DNA of 35,827 nucleotides, from positions 1-35,827 of the IMG/VR virus record IMGVR_UViG_3300042525_000101; one strand, 5' to 3'. The stretch comes from a virus. A program made the translations under genes and the position numbers. The first letter of the stretch is position 1. Each line of letters begins with the position of its first letter. This document shows positions 4,297 through 12,322 of this stretch, one piece after another. The notes under the pieces were generated by a model. The model was not told the DNA's origin. It did not search any database and saw only the letters and a list, made by a program, of their open reading frames with translations.

Positions 4297-6059
4297 AATT
4301 TAATCTCGCGCAGTTTTACAAGTTTTGCTCACAGCTAAAGATTGAAACCAAAGAGCAAGGCTTGAAGAAGATGGATGTGCTACTAGGCACACAAACCTAT
4401 GTGATGGATGAGATCAACAGAGGATTGGCTGAAGACATTCACTTCTTTGTGATCCTAAAGGGGCGTCAGCTTGGCATCACGACAATCTCTTTGGCTTTAG
4501 ACCTTTACTGGCACTTTATACACAATGGACTTCAAGGCACACTCACCACAGACACAGAAGAAAACCGAGATATGTTCCGGTCAACCCTTGCCATGTACAT
4601 GGAAGGTCTACCCAAGGAATACCGGATACCGCTTCTTGCCCACAACCGGAATCAGCTTCAACTCAAGAATAGAAGCCGCCTCTTTTATCAAGTCGCGGGG
4701 CTTAGAGCAAAAGGCTCACTTGGTCGCGGTAAGGCCATCACGTTTCTACACGGAACAGAAACTTCGTCTTGGGGTGATGAAGAAGGACTAGCATCACTGC
4801 TAGCATCTTTGGCTGAAACTAACCCGAATCGTTTGTACATCTTTGAGTCCACTGCGCGTGGATTTAATATGTTCCACGATATGTACGTCACCGCGAAACG
4901 CGCTAAAACACAAAGAGCAATCTTCTGTGGCTGGTGGCGTAACCAGTTCTATTCTGTCGATGCCGATTCACAGATTTACAAAGTCTATTGGGATGGCAAG
5001 CTAACGCCTGAAGAAAAAGAATGGACACGCGACATTAAGAAACTCTACGACGTAGAGATCAACAGTCGGCAGATGGCTTGGTGGCGTTGGAAGCTACATG
5101 AGGGCATCAAGGATGATGCGCTGATGTATCAAGAATTCCCGCCCACTGAAGACTATGCGTTCATCATGACGGGAACTTCGTTCTTCTCGAACGCCCGTTG
5201 CACGGACATGATGAAGATCGCCAAGAAGATTGGTTGCGACTATTACCGCTACAGCATGGGCGCAAACTTCTTGGACACGGAAGTGGTGAAGTCTACTGAG
5301 CGCTTGGCAACCCTAAAGATATGGGAGGAACCAGTTGATACGGCTTATTACGTTATTGGTGCAGACCCTGCTTATGGCAGTTCTGATTGGGCTGATCGTT
5401 TTTGCATACAAGTCTTCCGTTGCTACGCTGACGGTATGGAGCAAGTTGCAGAGTTTGCGACACCGGAGATGAACACCTATCAGTTCGCGTGGGTGATCGC
5501 CCACCTTGCTGGCGCTTACAAGAACTCGACACTTAACCTTGAGGTCAATGGTCCTGGTCAGGCGGTCATCAATGAACTGCGAAACTTAAAGCGTCAAGCA
5601 GCAACGCTGACAGGTCAACAAGGCTATGACTTGATGAACGTGCTTGGAAGCATGAGTAACTACATCTGGCGGCGTAACGATACGTTAGGTGGCATCAGTA
5701 ATAGCATCGGCTGGATCACCACATCACAGACCAAAGAGCGAATGCTGTCGTACATGAAGGATTACTTTGAACGCAACATGATGGCAATCTATTCGACTGA
5801 GTTGATTGATGAGATGAAGACCATTGTGCGTGATGGTTCAAGCATTGAAGCAACAGGCAGGAACAAGGATGATCGTGTGATGGCAGCGGCTTTGGCTTGC
5901 GCGGCATTTGCCGAACAGGTGCAGCCTAAGTTAATCAACATGAAAATCACCCGCGAGATGAGCAGAAAGACAGATGACATGACGCCAGAGCAGGTGGCGG
6001 TGGGCAGGAACGTATCTGATTACTTGAAAAGAATTGGTATTTATGGAGGCAATGCGTGA
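4293..6059 (+). CDS. terL: Terminase large subunit (packaging ATPase-nuclease)
   Basis: At 588 residues this has the length and order of a two-domain TerL. The N-terminal ATPase has a Walker A-like LKGRQLGITT (55-64), with the GRQxGxT form usual in phage terminases. Downstream acidic residues in SSWGDEE (158-164) and FESTARG (184-190) fit the ATPase core. The C-terminal RNase H-like nuclease shows IGADPAYG (355-362, Asp358), LEVNGPG (416-422, Glu417) and KDDRVMAAALA (525-535, Asp526/527), the three acidic positions of the metal site. It moves genomic DNA into proheads and cuts concatemers. It overlaps both neighbours by four bases. Confidence 0.93.
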   Translation: MKFNLAQFYKFCSQLKIETKEQGLKKMDVLLGTQTYVMDEINRGLAEDIHFFVILKGRQLGITTISLALDLYWHFIHNGLQGTLTTDTEENRDMFRSTLAMYMEGLPKEYRIPLLAHNRNQLQLKNRSRLFYQVAGLRAKGSLGRGKAITFLHGTETSSWGDEEGLASLLASLAETNPNRLYIFESTARGFNMFHDMYVTAKRAKTQRAIFCGWWRNQFYSVDADSQIYKVYWDGKLTPEEKEWTRDIKKLYDVEINSRQMAWWRWKLHEGIKDDALMYQEFPPTEDYAFIMTGTSFFSNARCTDMMKIAKKIGCDYYRYSMGANFLDTEVVKSTERLATLKIWEEPVDTAYYVIGADPAYGSSDWADRFCIQVFRCYADGMEQVAEFATPEMNTYQFAWVIAHLAGAYKNSTLNLEVNGPGQAVINELRNLKRQAATLTGQQGYDLMNVLGSMSNYIWRRNDTLGGISNSIGWITTSQTKERMLSYMKDYFERNMMAIYSTELIDEMKTIVRDGSSIEATGRNKDDRVMAAALACAAFAEQVQPKLINMKITREMSRKTDDMTPEQVAVGRNVSDYLKRIGIYGGNA

Positions 6060-6448
6060 TCGACATTATTCCTAAAAAGGAATTGTTAAGAATTATCAAA
6101 GCGTTTGTGGCTGATGAGAGGCGAGGGATACCGCTGGAGTTGTTTTCAGAGTTGTGTGGTGTTGACCGCAAAACGCTCTATAACGTGTTCATCAATGAAA
6201 AGTATCCGATGACTGAACTAATCCAGCGCAGAGTGTCCAGAGGGTATGACGCCTGGCGTAATGGCGAGGTGGCGGTCATGGAGCGCTACGGCAAGAAATG
6301 GATCGAATGGCGCAAAGAACCCAAGATGCGGATGGTCAGAGGCTATGGCCTGACATTGAAAGATGGCGAGATCAAACTGGATATTGGTATTAAGAACCGT
6401 CTTGATTATTCTGGTTATTCACTTGATGATAAATTGAAGGGGATATGA
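6056..6448 (+). CDS. Helix-turn-helix-like protein next to terminase, 130 residues
   Basis: The start is GTG 6056, overlapping the terminase stop (GTGA), with GGAGG seven bases upstream. Residues about 24-52 (GIPLELFSELCGVDRKTLYN) read as a helix-turn-helix with the usual small residue in the turn. The rest is Trp- and Lys-rich (WIEWRKEPKMRM) and ends in a beta-rich segment. DNA binding next to TerL makes a small terminase role plausible, though TerS usually precedes TerL, so a regulator or unrelated packaging accessory is equally possible. Confidence 0.65.
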   Translation: MIDIIPKKELLRIIKAFVADERRGIPLELFSELCGVDRKTLYNVFINEKYPMTELIQRRVSRGYDAWRNGEVAVMERYGKKWIEWRKEPKMRMVRGYGLTLKDGEIKLDIGIKNRLDYSGYSLDDKLKGI

Positions 6449-6450
6449 TT

Positions 6451-6933
6451 ATGGGAATATTGCGTGATTATCATTGTCAGACACACGGCTACTTCGAGTC
6501 GTTTGATGCCAAGTGTCCGATGAAGAACTGCGATGAAGAAGTGTCTATCGTGCATCTACAGCCGGTGGGTTTAAAGTCTGATAAGACTAAACACAACGAC
6601 AAGACCTTGAGTCAGTTGGCAATGGACTTTGACATGACGGATATCAAGTCGGTGCGCGAGGGCGAAAGCCAATCGGGTTATCTAACGCGCAACAACAAGA
6701 CGCCACCGGAAGCGCCAAGAGAGCAGCGCCCTGGTGACGCTGTGATGTGGGGCAATACGTCCGGTACTCGCTGGAATCTGGACAGCTTGGTAAAGGGCAA
6801 TGGTTATCGTTCTATTAACGGTGAACCTGTGGGCGTGAACCCTAAAGACCTTGGTAACTTGACAGCACCCAAGACTGCGAGTTATATAGCCGACCATGAC
6901 AACCTGCAAATAAATCCAAATGCGGATACCTAG
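6451..6933 (+). CDS. Zinc-ribbon phage protein preceding portal, 160 residues
   Basis: I use ATG 6451 because AAGGGG (6437-6442) is eight bases away; ATG 6445 would leave only two. The N-terminus has the metal-binding pattern DYHCQTHGYFESF and CPMKNC (Cys, His, then CxxxxC), a small zinc ribbon common in proteins encoded beside phage portals. The remainder is polar with WGNTSGTRWNLDSLVKGNGY near residues 100-120. Function is unknown; context suggests head assembly or packaging. It overlaps the portal gene by 14 bases. Confidence 0.7.
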   Translation: MGILRDYHCQTHGYFESFDAKCPMKNCDEEVSIVHLQPVGLKSDKTKHNDKTLSQLAMDFDMTDIKSVREGESQSGYLTRNNKTPPEAPREQRPGDAVMWGNTSGTRWNLDSLVKGNGYRSINGEPVGVNPKDLGNLTAPKTASYIADHDNLQINPNADT

Positions 6934-8545
6934 CAACCCACTGCATCGTGAGGAGTTCTATCTGGACTTAATCCAGAAGTGCTTTGTGTCACGGGAGGAA
7001 CGCAAGGCTGATTACTCCGCACTTCGATCCTACTATTTGTTTGGCGCAGCGCCGGAAGAATCACCGGCGCTTTTTAATAAGATTTTCCCGCATATCGACC
7101 AGTTGACCTCGTTCCTGTACTCCGCAGAAACGACACGCTTTACCATTAACCTCGGCGCTGAAGTTAGTCCTCAAGAACACCGCAAGATTCCCGTTCTGAC
7201 GAACAAACTGAACGACGAATGGCTAAACAGCAACTGTGATCAGGTCTTCTCTACTGCCCTAACCTGGGCGCTGTGCTTTGGCACAACCTACGTCAAGCTA
7301 ATCGTCAACAATGGCGTTCACCCCTACATGGTGGAACCGTCTTGTATCGGCGTCTTGCGTGAGGATGTTCCCTACACAGACCGCCAAGAAGCGATAGCGC
7401 AGACCTACTACATCACCAAGTCAGAACTCTACGCTCGTCTGTACTCGCATCCTAAGCGTGATGAGATTGTCAAACGGGTCACATCGTCCTACCAGCCGCA
7501 GCAACTTGACATTCCTGATGGCATTGACCGCATCATTATGTCGCAGACCAACCCGACTATGACAGGTACAGTCAACCTAGACTTGTCCGGCATGAACCGC
7601 TACAAAGCGCGGGTGGCTGAAGACACGGTAGAGATGACGGAACTGTGGGTCTGGAACGATGACACGCTGGACTATCAGGTGGTTACGATTGCCGAACCGG
7701 ATGTCATCATCTATGACCGACCAGGTGAGCAAGTCTTTTTGAAAGGCGAACTGCCGTTCGTCCAGCTTTGCCCGAACCCAATGTACGACTACTACTGGGG
7801 TCAGAGCGAGGTGCAGCGTTTGGTGTTCTTGCAGTCGTTGCGGAACAAGCGCATGACGGAGATTCTAGACTTGCTGTCTAAGCAAGTTTCTCCACCAACG
7901 GCATTGATTGGCTTTACCGGCATCTTGGATGAAAAGAACTTTGCGTTGAATCGGGCAGGCGGCTTGCTGGCAACCGATATGCCTAACGCTAAAGTTGAGA
8001 AGATGGCTCCGCAAATGCCAGGTGACTTGTTCGAGGTAATCCGTGAAGTGGATCAGATGTTCGCGGAAGCGTCAGGTATTACAAGCGTACTCTCAGGCAG
8101 AGGGGAAACCGGCGTCAGAAGCCAAGGTCACGCCTCTCAACTCGCCCGACTTGGCTCCTCAAGAGCGAAAAAACGTGCGCTCATCATTGAAGATAGTCTG
8201 GAAAAAGTAGCCACACTGTTCCTAAAACTGATTCAAGCCTACGATGACAGCAAGCTGAAAGACGCTGAAGGGTTGTCATTTATAGCAGAACAGTTTACAA
8301 ACAACTATGTGGTGAAGGTAGACGCGCATTCCAACAGCCCAATCTTTACGGAAGACCTGCGACAGCTTGCCTTCAATATGTTTAAGGCTGGCGCTATCGA
8401 CAAGGAATCTTTGATAGATTTGCTTGAACCGCCGATGAAGCAGTTGCTGAAGGAAAAGCTGAAGATAATGGAAGCAAAGCAGGCACAGCAGCCGCAACAG
8501 CAACCGCAACAAAGTAAACCTGACCTAAAAGCAGTGGGGGAATAA
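6920..8545 (+). CDS. Portal protein (head-tail connector ring)
   Basis: The 541-residue length, the place between terminase and scaffold/capsid, and the sequence pattern all fit a podovirus-type portal. It has an early helical region with RSYYLFGAAPEE, a core with LPFVQLCPNPMYDYYWGQSE (about 280-299), a long helical stem region with SGITSVLSGRGETGVRSQGH (about 390-409), and a Gln/Pro-rich tail ending near 541. The portal forms the dodecameric channel through which DNA is packaged and ejected. ATG 6920 lies within the end of the preceding gene with no clear ribosome binding site, so coupling is likely. TAATG overlaps the next start. Confidence 0.88.
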   Translation: MRIPSNPLHREEFYLDLIQKCFVSREERKADYSALRSYYLFGAAPEESPALFNKIFPHIDQLTSFLYSAETTRFTINLGAEVSPQEHRKIPVLTNKLNDEWLNSNCDQVFSTALTWALCFGTTYVKLIVNNGVHPYMVEPSCIGVLREDVPYTDRQEAIAQTYYITKSELYARLYSHPKRDEIVKRVTSSYQPQQLDIPDGIDRIIMSQTNPTMTGTVNLDLSGMNRYKARVAEDTVEMTELWVWNDDTLDYQVVTIAEPDVIIYDRPGEQVFLKGELPFVQLCPNPMYDYYWGQSEVQRLVFLQSLRNKRMTEILDLLSKQVSPPTALIGFTGILDEKNFALNRAGGLLATDMPNAKVEKMAPQMPGDLFEVIREVDQMFAEASGITSVLSGRGETGVRSQGHASQLARLGSSRAKKRALIIEDSLEKVATLFLKLIQAYDDSKLKDAEGLSFIAEQFTNNYVVKVDAHSNSPIFTEDLRQLAFNMFKAGAIDKESLIDLLEPPMKQLLKEKLKIMEAKQAQQPQQQPQQSKPDLKAVGE

Positions 8546-8712
8546 TGGCACAAGATGCAATTTCACCAAAGGCTGACCAACCGAGAGCAGGCACAACGGC
8601 TCCGATGAAAGATTCACCCCGCCAGCCTAATTTGCAGTATCGGGTGCAAGGCGTAAGGAGTTTTGACCGTAGCCCGTCCACACGGACTTACGGACGTACA
8701 GTAAGGGGATAA
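8545..8712 (+). CDS. Hypothetical Arg/Pro-rich protein, 55 residues
   Basis: The frame starts at ATG 8545, sharing its first base with the portal stop codon (TAATG), and ends at TAA 8710-8712. The product begins MAQDAISPKADQPRAGTTAP and ends RSPSTRTYGRTVRG. It is basic, low in hydrophobic residues and probably disordered. No family is recognised. It lies just upstream of two even smaller basic frames, suggesting a group of DNA-binding or assembly peptides. Confidence 0.6.
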   Translation: MAQDAISPKADQPRAGTTAPMKDSPRQPNLQYRVQGVRSFDRSPSTRTYGRTVRG

Positions 8713-8730
8713 ACCTGTCAGGAGATGACG

Positions 8731-8772
8731 ATGTACAAGAAAATGAAGCGCGGTCGCAAGACTCGTCGGTAA
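8731..8772 (+). CDS. Basic micropeptide MYKKMKRGRKTRR
   Basis: This 13-codon frame has AGGAGATGACG directly upstream, a strong well-spaced ribosome binding site in an otherwise gene-free stretch. Eight of its 13 residues are Lys or Arg. A second frame of identical length and composition follows 67 bases later, which argues against chance. Binding to DNA, RNA or the capsid interior is a reasonable guess from charge alone. Frames this small are normally missed by gene finders. Confidence 0.5.
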   Translation: MYKKMKRGRKTRR

Positions 8773-8839
8773 TTCCTAGTAAGGAATGGGGTATGGCTGA
8801 CTTCCCCTGTTAAGTTGGCCGCATTTTGTGGAGGCTACT

Positions 8840-8881
8840 ATGGCACGCAAAGGTCGCAAAGGTCGTAAAGGCCGCAAGTAA
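8840..8881 (+). CDS. Basic micropeptide MARKGRKGRKGRK
   Basis: This 13-codon frame with GTGGAGG upstream encodes a near-perfect repeat of GRK. Eight of its 13 residues are Lys or Arg and three are Gly. Codons for the repeated unit vary (CGC/CGT, GGT/GGC, AAA/AAG), so the peptide repeat is not a simple DNA microsatellite and looks maintained at the protein level. It matches the preceding micropeptide in length and charge. A nucleic-acid-condensing or scaffold-associated role is a guess. Confidence 0.55.
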   Translation: MARKGRKGRKGRK

Positions 8882-8892
8882 TCCTTATGGAT

Positions 8893-8936
8893 TTCCCTAA
8901 GGGGCGGGGAGTTTAAATATACGCCCCTACTTGACA
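8893..8936 (+). promoter_or_regulatory. Hairpin and perfect -35 box before the first scaffold-region gene
   Basis: AGGGGCG (8900-8906 region) can pair with CGCCCCT about 15 bases later, and TTGACA (8931-8936), a perfect -35 hexamer, follows. No convincing -10 lies 16-18 bases on, so an internal promoter for the capsid genes is only possible. A small inverted repeat (AAGCT at 8938-8942, AGCTT at 8950-8954) follows the -35 box. The rest of 8882-8985 holds no gene I can support. Confidence 0.3.
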
Positions 8937-8985
8937 AAAGCTATTAAAAAGCTTACTTCTATCGCCAAAATTAATTGGGGTATTT

Positions 8986-9429
8986 ATGAGCGTACCACCG
9001 GATCAACTGATGCAAATGATGCGTAGCCAGCGTGGGGCTGAACAGCCTTCTCCTTTGGCCTCTGAAGCGTCTGCAACAGATCAAACCCCGCCAATGTCTG
9101 CCCCAATGTCCACACCAGAACCCAAAATGGGTAATCGTGAAGGCGCAATGGTCAACTTAGGCTTGGCGATGGACTTGATTCAACAAGCGCTGCCTGCGTT
9201 AGGTAGCGATTCGCCTGAAGGCGCTAAAGTCTTGTCTGCGCTACGCACTTTAACGGGTGTTATTGGCGGCAAGAAAGAATCCGTTGATGAATTGAAGCAG
9301 TCTGAGATTCTTCAGATGCTACAGACACTTCCGCAGGCGGGTGGCGCAACGCCGGAAGGTAAAGCTTTGGCAGCAGCGCCAGCAATACCTGGTATGCAGA
9401 TGCCAGGCGCAACCCCTCAACCTATGTAA
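8986..9429 (+). CDS. Hypothetical head-region protein, 147 residues
   Basis: The protein has a disordered Pro/Ser/Met-rich N-terminus (to about 50), a central helical block MVNLGLAMDLIQQALPALGS with SALRTLTGVIGGKKESVDEL (about 55-105), and a Pro/Met-rich C-terminal tail. Between portal and major capsid this architecture fits a scaffold-associated or head-assembly protein. I do not recognise a named family. A GGGG ribosome binding site precedes ATG 8986. Confidence 0.65.
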   Translation: MSVPPDQLMQMMRSQRGAEQPSPLASEASATDQTPPMSAPMSTPEPKMGNREGAMVNLGLAMDLIQQALPALGSDSPEGAKVLSALRTLTGVIGGKKESVDELKQSEILQMLQTLPQAGGATPEGKALAAAPAIPGMQMPGATPQPM

Positions 9430-9438
9430 GGAGAAATC

Positions 9439-9624
9439 ATGGATTTATTTAAGCCTCGCGGTGCAGCCGCACCTCGTAAAGCTACCGACAACAACCAGCA
9501 GAATGGTCAAATCGTTAATACTCCACGTTACTCGGAGTTTGGCGGTCTGAAGAACGCTGGCGCAGCAGGCAGCAAGAACAAGATGCAAGTTCAGAAGCCT
9601 GGTGACGGTAAGCGCGTTATCTAA
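9439..9624 (+). CDS. Hypothetical basic protein, 61 residues
   Basis: The product starts MDLFKPRGAAAPRKATDNNQ, is Gly/Asn/Lys-rich and predicted disordered. AAGGAGAAATC precedes the ATG, nine bases after the previous stop. It sits between two putative scaffold genes. It could be a minor head component or scaffold partner; nothing specific supports either. Confidence 0.65.
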   Translation: MDLFKPRGAAAPRKATDNNQQNGQIVNTPRYSEFGGLKNAGAAGSKNKMQVQKPGDGKRVI

Positions 9625-9642
9625 TTTATTAAGGGGATAGTC

Positions 9643-10173
9643 ATGTCATTAGAAGACCTAACACCAGAAGCCCGTGACGAACTGGCTTTGCTTGCAAAAC
9701 AACTGTCCGAGAATCCTGAAACCCGCAAAGACTTTCTGCGTCAAGTGCGGAAGGTTAAGCCGGAGATGCCGATTCCCGAACTGGAAATTGAAGACTACAC
9801 GCGCCATGCGGTAGATAAAGCGTATGACCGTGTAAATCAATTGGAAGCAAAGTTGCGTGAGCGCGATGCGATGGATGAACTCAACAAGCGTCGTAGCAAG
9901 TTGAAGTCCAAAGGTCTGATTGACAACGACGAAGATATTGAAGAAGTGGAGAAGGTGATGTTGGAAAAAGGCATTACTAACCACGAAGCAGCAGCAGAAT
10001 ACTGGCGCTGGATGCAGCAATCTGCCGCACCGACGCCAACGGGTTACAACCCGTCAACTATCAACAAGTTCGACCTGTCGAAATACTGGAAGAACCCTGT
10101 TGCTGGCGCACGGGATGAAGCAGCAAAAGCACTCAATGAGTTGCGGAAAAACCCGCGACCCATTGGCCTGTAA
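9643..10173 (+). CDS. Putative scaffolding protein
   Basis: The 176-residue product is highly charged and helical, with a coiled-coil-like centre (DKAYDRVNQLEAKLRERDAM around 68-87, then a charged helix) and a basic C-terminal segment NKFDLSKYWKNP, KALNELRKNPRP. Length, charge and position immediately before the major capsid gene are those of phage scaffolds, which nucleate prohead assembly and bind capsid protein through a basic C-terminus. AAGGGGATAGTC precedes the start. No protease motif is visible. The call rests on context and composition. Confidence 0.7.
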   Translation: MSLEDLTPEARDELALLAKQLSENPETRKDFLRQVRKVKPEMPIPELEIEDYTRHAVDKAYDRVNQLEAKLRERDAMDELNKRRSKLKSKGLIDNDEDIEEVEKVMLEKGITNHEAAAEYWRWMQQSAAPTPTGYNPSTINKFDLSKYWKNPVAGARDEAAKALNELRKNPRPIGL

Positions 10174-10203
10174 ACAAGGGGATTTTTGACTCGGAGATAA
10201 ACT

Positions 10204-11205
10204 ATGCCTATTGGTGGCGGTATTCTTCCGGCAACGGGTAGTACGCAATTTACGGAACTAACTTACGTTACCCGTAGGGCGTTTATCCCGAAGCTGGTCG
10301 TACAACTCTATAACTCGACACCGCTGATGGCGGCTCTGATTGCTAACTCGCAACAGGCTTCCGGCGGTGTTTCCTCTGTAACTGTTCCTGTCCAGGGTTC
10401 ACAGTTCGTAAACGCTCAGTGGTCAGACTACAGCGGCTCGTTCGCTCAACCGTCTGTTCAGCAGGGTGCTTACAACGCTGAATTTAACCTGAAGCTAATG
10501 ATTGCCCCAGTACCGTTTCTCGGTATGGAAGGTGCAGTTCAGCAAGACGCAGCTATCATTCCTCTGATCGAAGCGCGTATGAACGACGCGACTAACGTGA
10601 TGATGGATGCAATGGCAACTGCCTTGTACAACAACACGACGAACACCCAACAGTTTACCGGCCTACCGGCTGCTGTTTCCTCGTCGGGTACTTACGGCAA
10701 CATTAGCCGTTCGGCCTACACTTGGTGGCAGTCGAAAGAGTATGCCGCTGGTTCGGTCAACCCAACTCGTCAAAACATCCTTCAGTACATCAGCGGAACC
10801 GTGAAGAACGGTGCTGAAGTACCGTCGTTTGGTGTTTGCGGTTTCGGTACTTGGACTCTGTTGGCTCAAGACTTTGTTGGTCAAGAGCAGTACATGATCA
10901 CCCCAGGTAACGGCTTTGATGGTGACGCCAATGGTCCTCAAGCAGCTTTCCGTGCTTTGATGGTCGCTGGTGTGCCAATTTATCCTGATCCTTATTGCCC
11001 TGAAGGTACTGTTTACTTCCTGAACAGCAACTACCTGTCGCTCTACATCCATGAGCAGGGTTCGTTTGTGTTCACGGGCTTTGAATCGACCCTTCCGAAC
11101 TGGCAGATTGGCTACGTTGGCGCAGTGCTGACGATTGCTGAATTGGTCAATACGAAGCCTAAGTCGATGACCAAGGTCACGGGCTACAACTCTTTGACAC
11201 TGTAA
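10204..11205 (+). CDS. Major capsid protein
   Basis: The 333-residue product follows the scaffold and reads as an HK97-fold major capsid protein. It has an N-arm region, PKLVVQLYNSTPLMAALIAN (about 30-49), a long helix-rich middle (ARMNDATNVMMDAMATALYN near 123-142), a typical FRALMVAGVPIYPDPYCPEG segment (about 247-266) and the ending WQIGYVGAVLTIAELVNTKP. CGGAGATAAACT precedes the start. It should be the most abundant virion protein. The assignment is from position, length and pattern; the protein family within the fold was not determined. Confidence 0.87.
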   Translation: MPIGGGILPATGSTQFTELTYVTRRAFIPKLVVQLYNSTPLMAALIANSQQASGGVSSVTVPVQGSQFVNAQWSDYSGSFAQPSVQQGAYNAEFNLKLMIAPVPFLGMEGAVQQDAAIIPLIEARMNDATNVMMDAMATALYNNTTNTQQFTGLPAAVSSSGTYGNISRSAYTWWQSKEYAAGSVNPTRQNILQYISGTVKNGAEVPSFGVCGFGTWTLLAQDFVGQEQYMITPGNGFDGDANGPQAAFRALMVAGVPIYPDPYCPEGTVYFLNSNYLSLYIHEQGSFVFTGFESTLPNWQIGYVGAVLTIAELVNTKPKSMTKVTGYNSLTL

Positions 11206-11218
11206 AGGAGAAATAGTC

Positions 11219-11554
11219 ATGGCTCTTGGCTTAAATAAAATTCTGGTAGCAGGCGCAGCCACTAACGCTGCGGCGGCATATTTCCAGGTGCAAGCTGCTG
11301 GTAACGCTACAGTAGTTCTGCCAGCCGGTACTTACTACATTGCACCGACTGCAAATGTCACCATCGAACTGAATACCAACACTACTGGCAATATCAGCAA
11401 TGCTTCTTGGAGCGTTGTGGTTGCCAATAACACAGGTGGTCTGTTCATTGCTGACGGTACTAACGTCCGTGCGAATGTGTTGGCAGGCACTCCCACGATC
11501 ACGCTGTTCACCGTTGATGGTGGTGAACCAGTAAGCAGCACTTACGCATCGTAA
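11219..11554 (+). CDS. Putative head decoration or minor structural protein
   Basis: The 111-residue protein is rich in Ala, Asn, Thr and Val in alternating patterns (ATVVLPAGTYYIAPTANVTI) consistent with a beta-sandwich. It follows the capsid gene by 13 bases with AAAGGAG before the ATG. Small beta proteins just after the capsid gene are often decoration or cement proteins, but trimerisation or capsid binding cannot be seen here. Confidence 0.6.
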   Translation: MALGLNKILVAGAATNAAAAYFQVQAAGNATVVLPAGTYYIAPTANVTIELNTNTTGNISNASWSVVVANNTGGLFIADGTNVRANVLAGTPTITLFTVDGGEPVSSTYAS

Positions 11555-11563
11555 GGGGGCGGC

Positions 11564-11974
11564 ATGGATGCTAACCATGTAGGTTCGTTATACCCCGATG
11601 GATTTGGCAATTTTGCTATTGCTCATGCGGTCAACGTCAGCGTTGGTTCAACTGGCAATGCGGTTGCTCAACTTCCTGTTGTGGGTGGCACTTCTTACAT
11701 TGTTCGCAGGATTACTGTCGCTAGAGCAAATCAGAGCATTGCTGCTGCAAACGTGACAATTTTGACATCTAACGATGGCAATACGTCTAACGCAGTTAGC
11801 AATGCGACTGTTTTGAGTTCTGTAGATGGCACGACGAAGTGGCAAGATTTGACGCTTTCCACTACTGCGTTGTCTACGTCTTACTCTGCTCGTTCACTGT
11901 TTGTACGGGTGAACACAGCGGTAACTAGCGGCACTTGCGACATTACTGTTTACGGTGACATTATTACGTTATGA
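11564..11974 (+). CDS. Putative beta-rich structural protein, 136 residues
   Basis: The product (MDANHVGSLYPDGFGNFAIA) is low in charge and rich in Ser, Thr, Asn and Val, with strands predicted throughout. GGGGGCGG precedes the start nine bases after the preceding stop. It resembles the previous gene product in composition, and both are probably head or connector surface proteins. No family is recognised. It overlaps the next gene by four bases. Confidence 0.6.
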   Translation: MDANHVGSLYPDGFGNFAIAHAVNVSVGSTGNAVAQLPVVGGTSYIVRRITVARANQSIAAANVTILTSNDGNTSNAVSNATVLSSVDGTTKWQDLTLSTTALSTSYSARSLFVRVNTAVTSGTCDITVYGDIITL

Positions 11975-12309
11975 CAACTATCTATGTGACTAATCGGAGC
12001 GAGAAGGCTCTGATCCAAAACTACGCTTTTAAAGACTATAAGTTTCCTGTAAACGAACCAGTTGAGATCAGCGTAGAGATGGCACGTCATGTATTTGGTT
12101 ATGAGCAGGAAAATAAACTTCCTGCAATGGTGATGCTTGGGTTATGCAAATCGACCAATGAGATCGAAGAAGGTTTGGTCAGGTTGGCAAAGTTTGAGAT
12201 AACCCAAGACAAGCCGGAACAGAATCGCTTTTTATCCCCTGGCGATGACTCAGTAACCCCCCTTGTGCCTAAAGCACATCGGGGGAGAACAGTCGTTAAA
12301 GCCGCTTAG
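11971..12309 (+). CDS. Hypothetical head-tail junction protein, 112 residues
   Basis: This small soluble protein (MTTIYVTNRSEKALIQNYAF) has a beta N-terminus and helical middle, and ends in a basic HRGRTVVKAA tail. It overlaps the preceding gene (ATGA) and precedes the adaptor-like gene. Location between capsid and connector genes suggests a head-completion role. No motif proves it. Confidence 0.55.
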   Translation: MTTIYVTNRSEKALIQNYAFKDYKFPVNEPVEISVEMARHVFGYEQENKLPAMVMLGLCKSTNEIEEGLVRLAKFEITQDKPEQNRFLSPGDDSVTPLVPKAHRGRTVVKAA

Positions 12310-12322
12310 ATATGGGTTTTAA

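Noticed and set aside
8782-8820. Very short frames between the two micropeptides
   Set aside because: ATG frames of 4-6 codons here have no composition or spacing that separates them from chance.
10663-11262. 199-codon minus-strand frame across the major capsid gene
   Set aside because: It is antisense to the capsid gene, follows its codon pattern and has no domain features.
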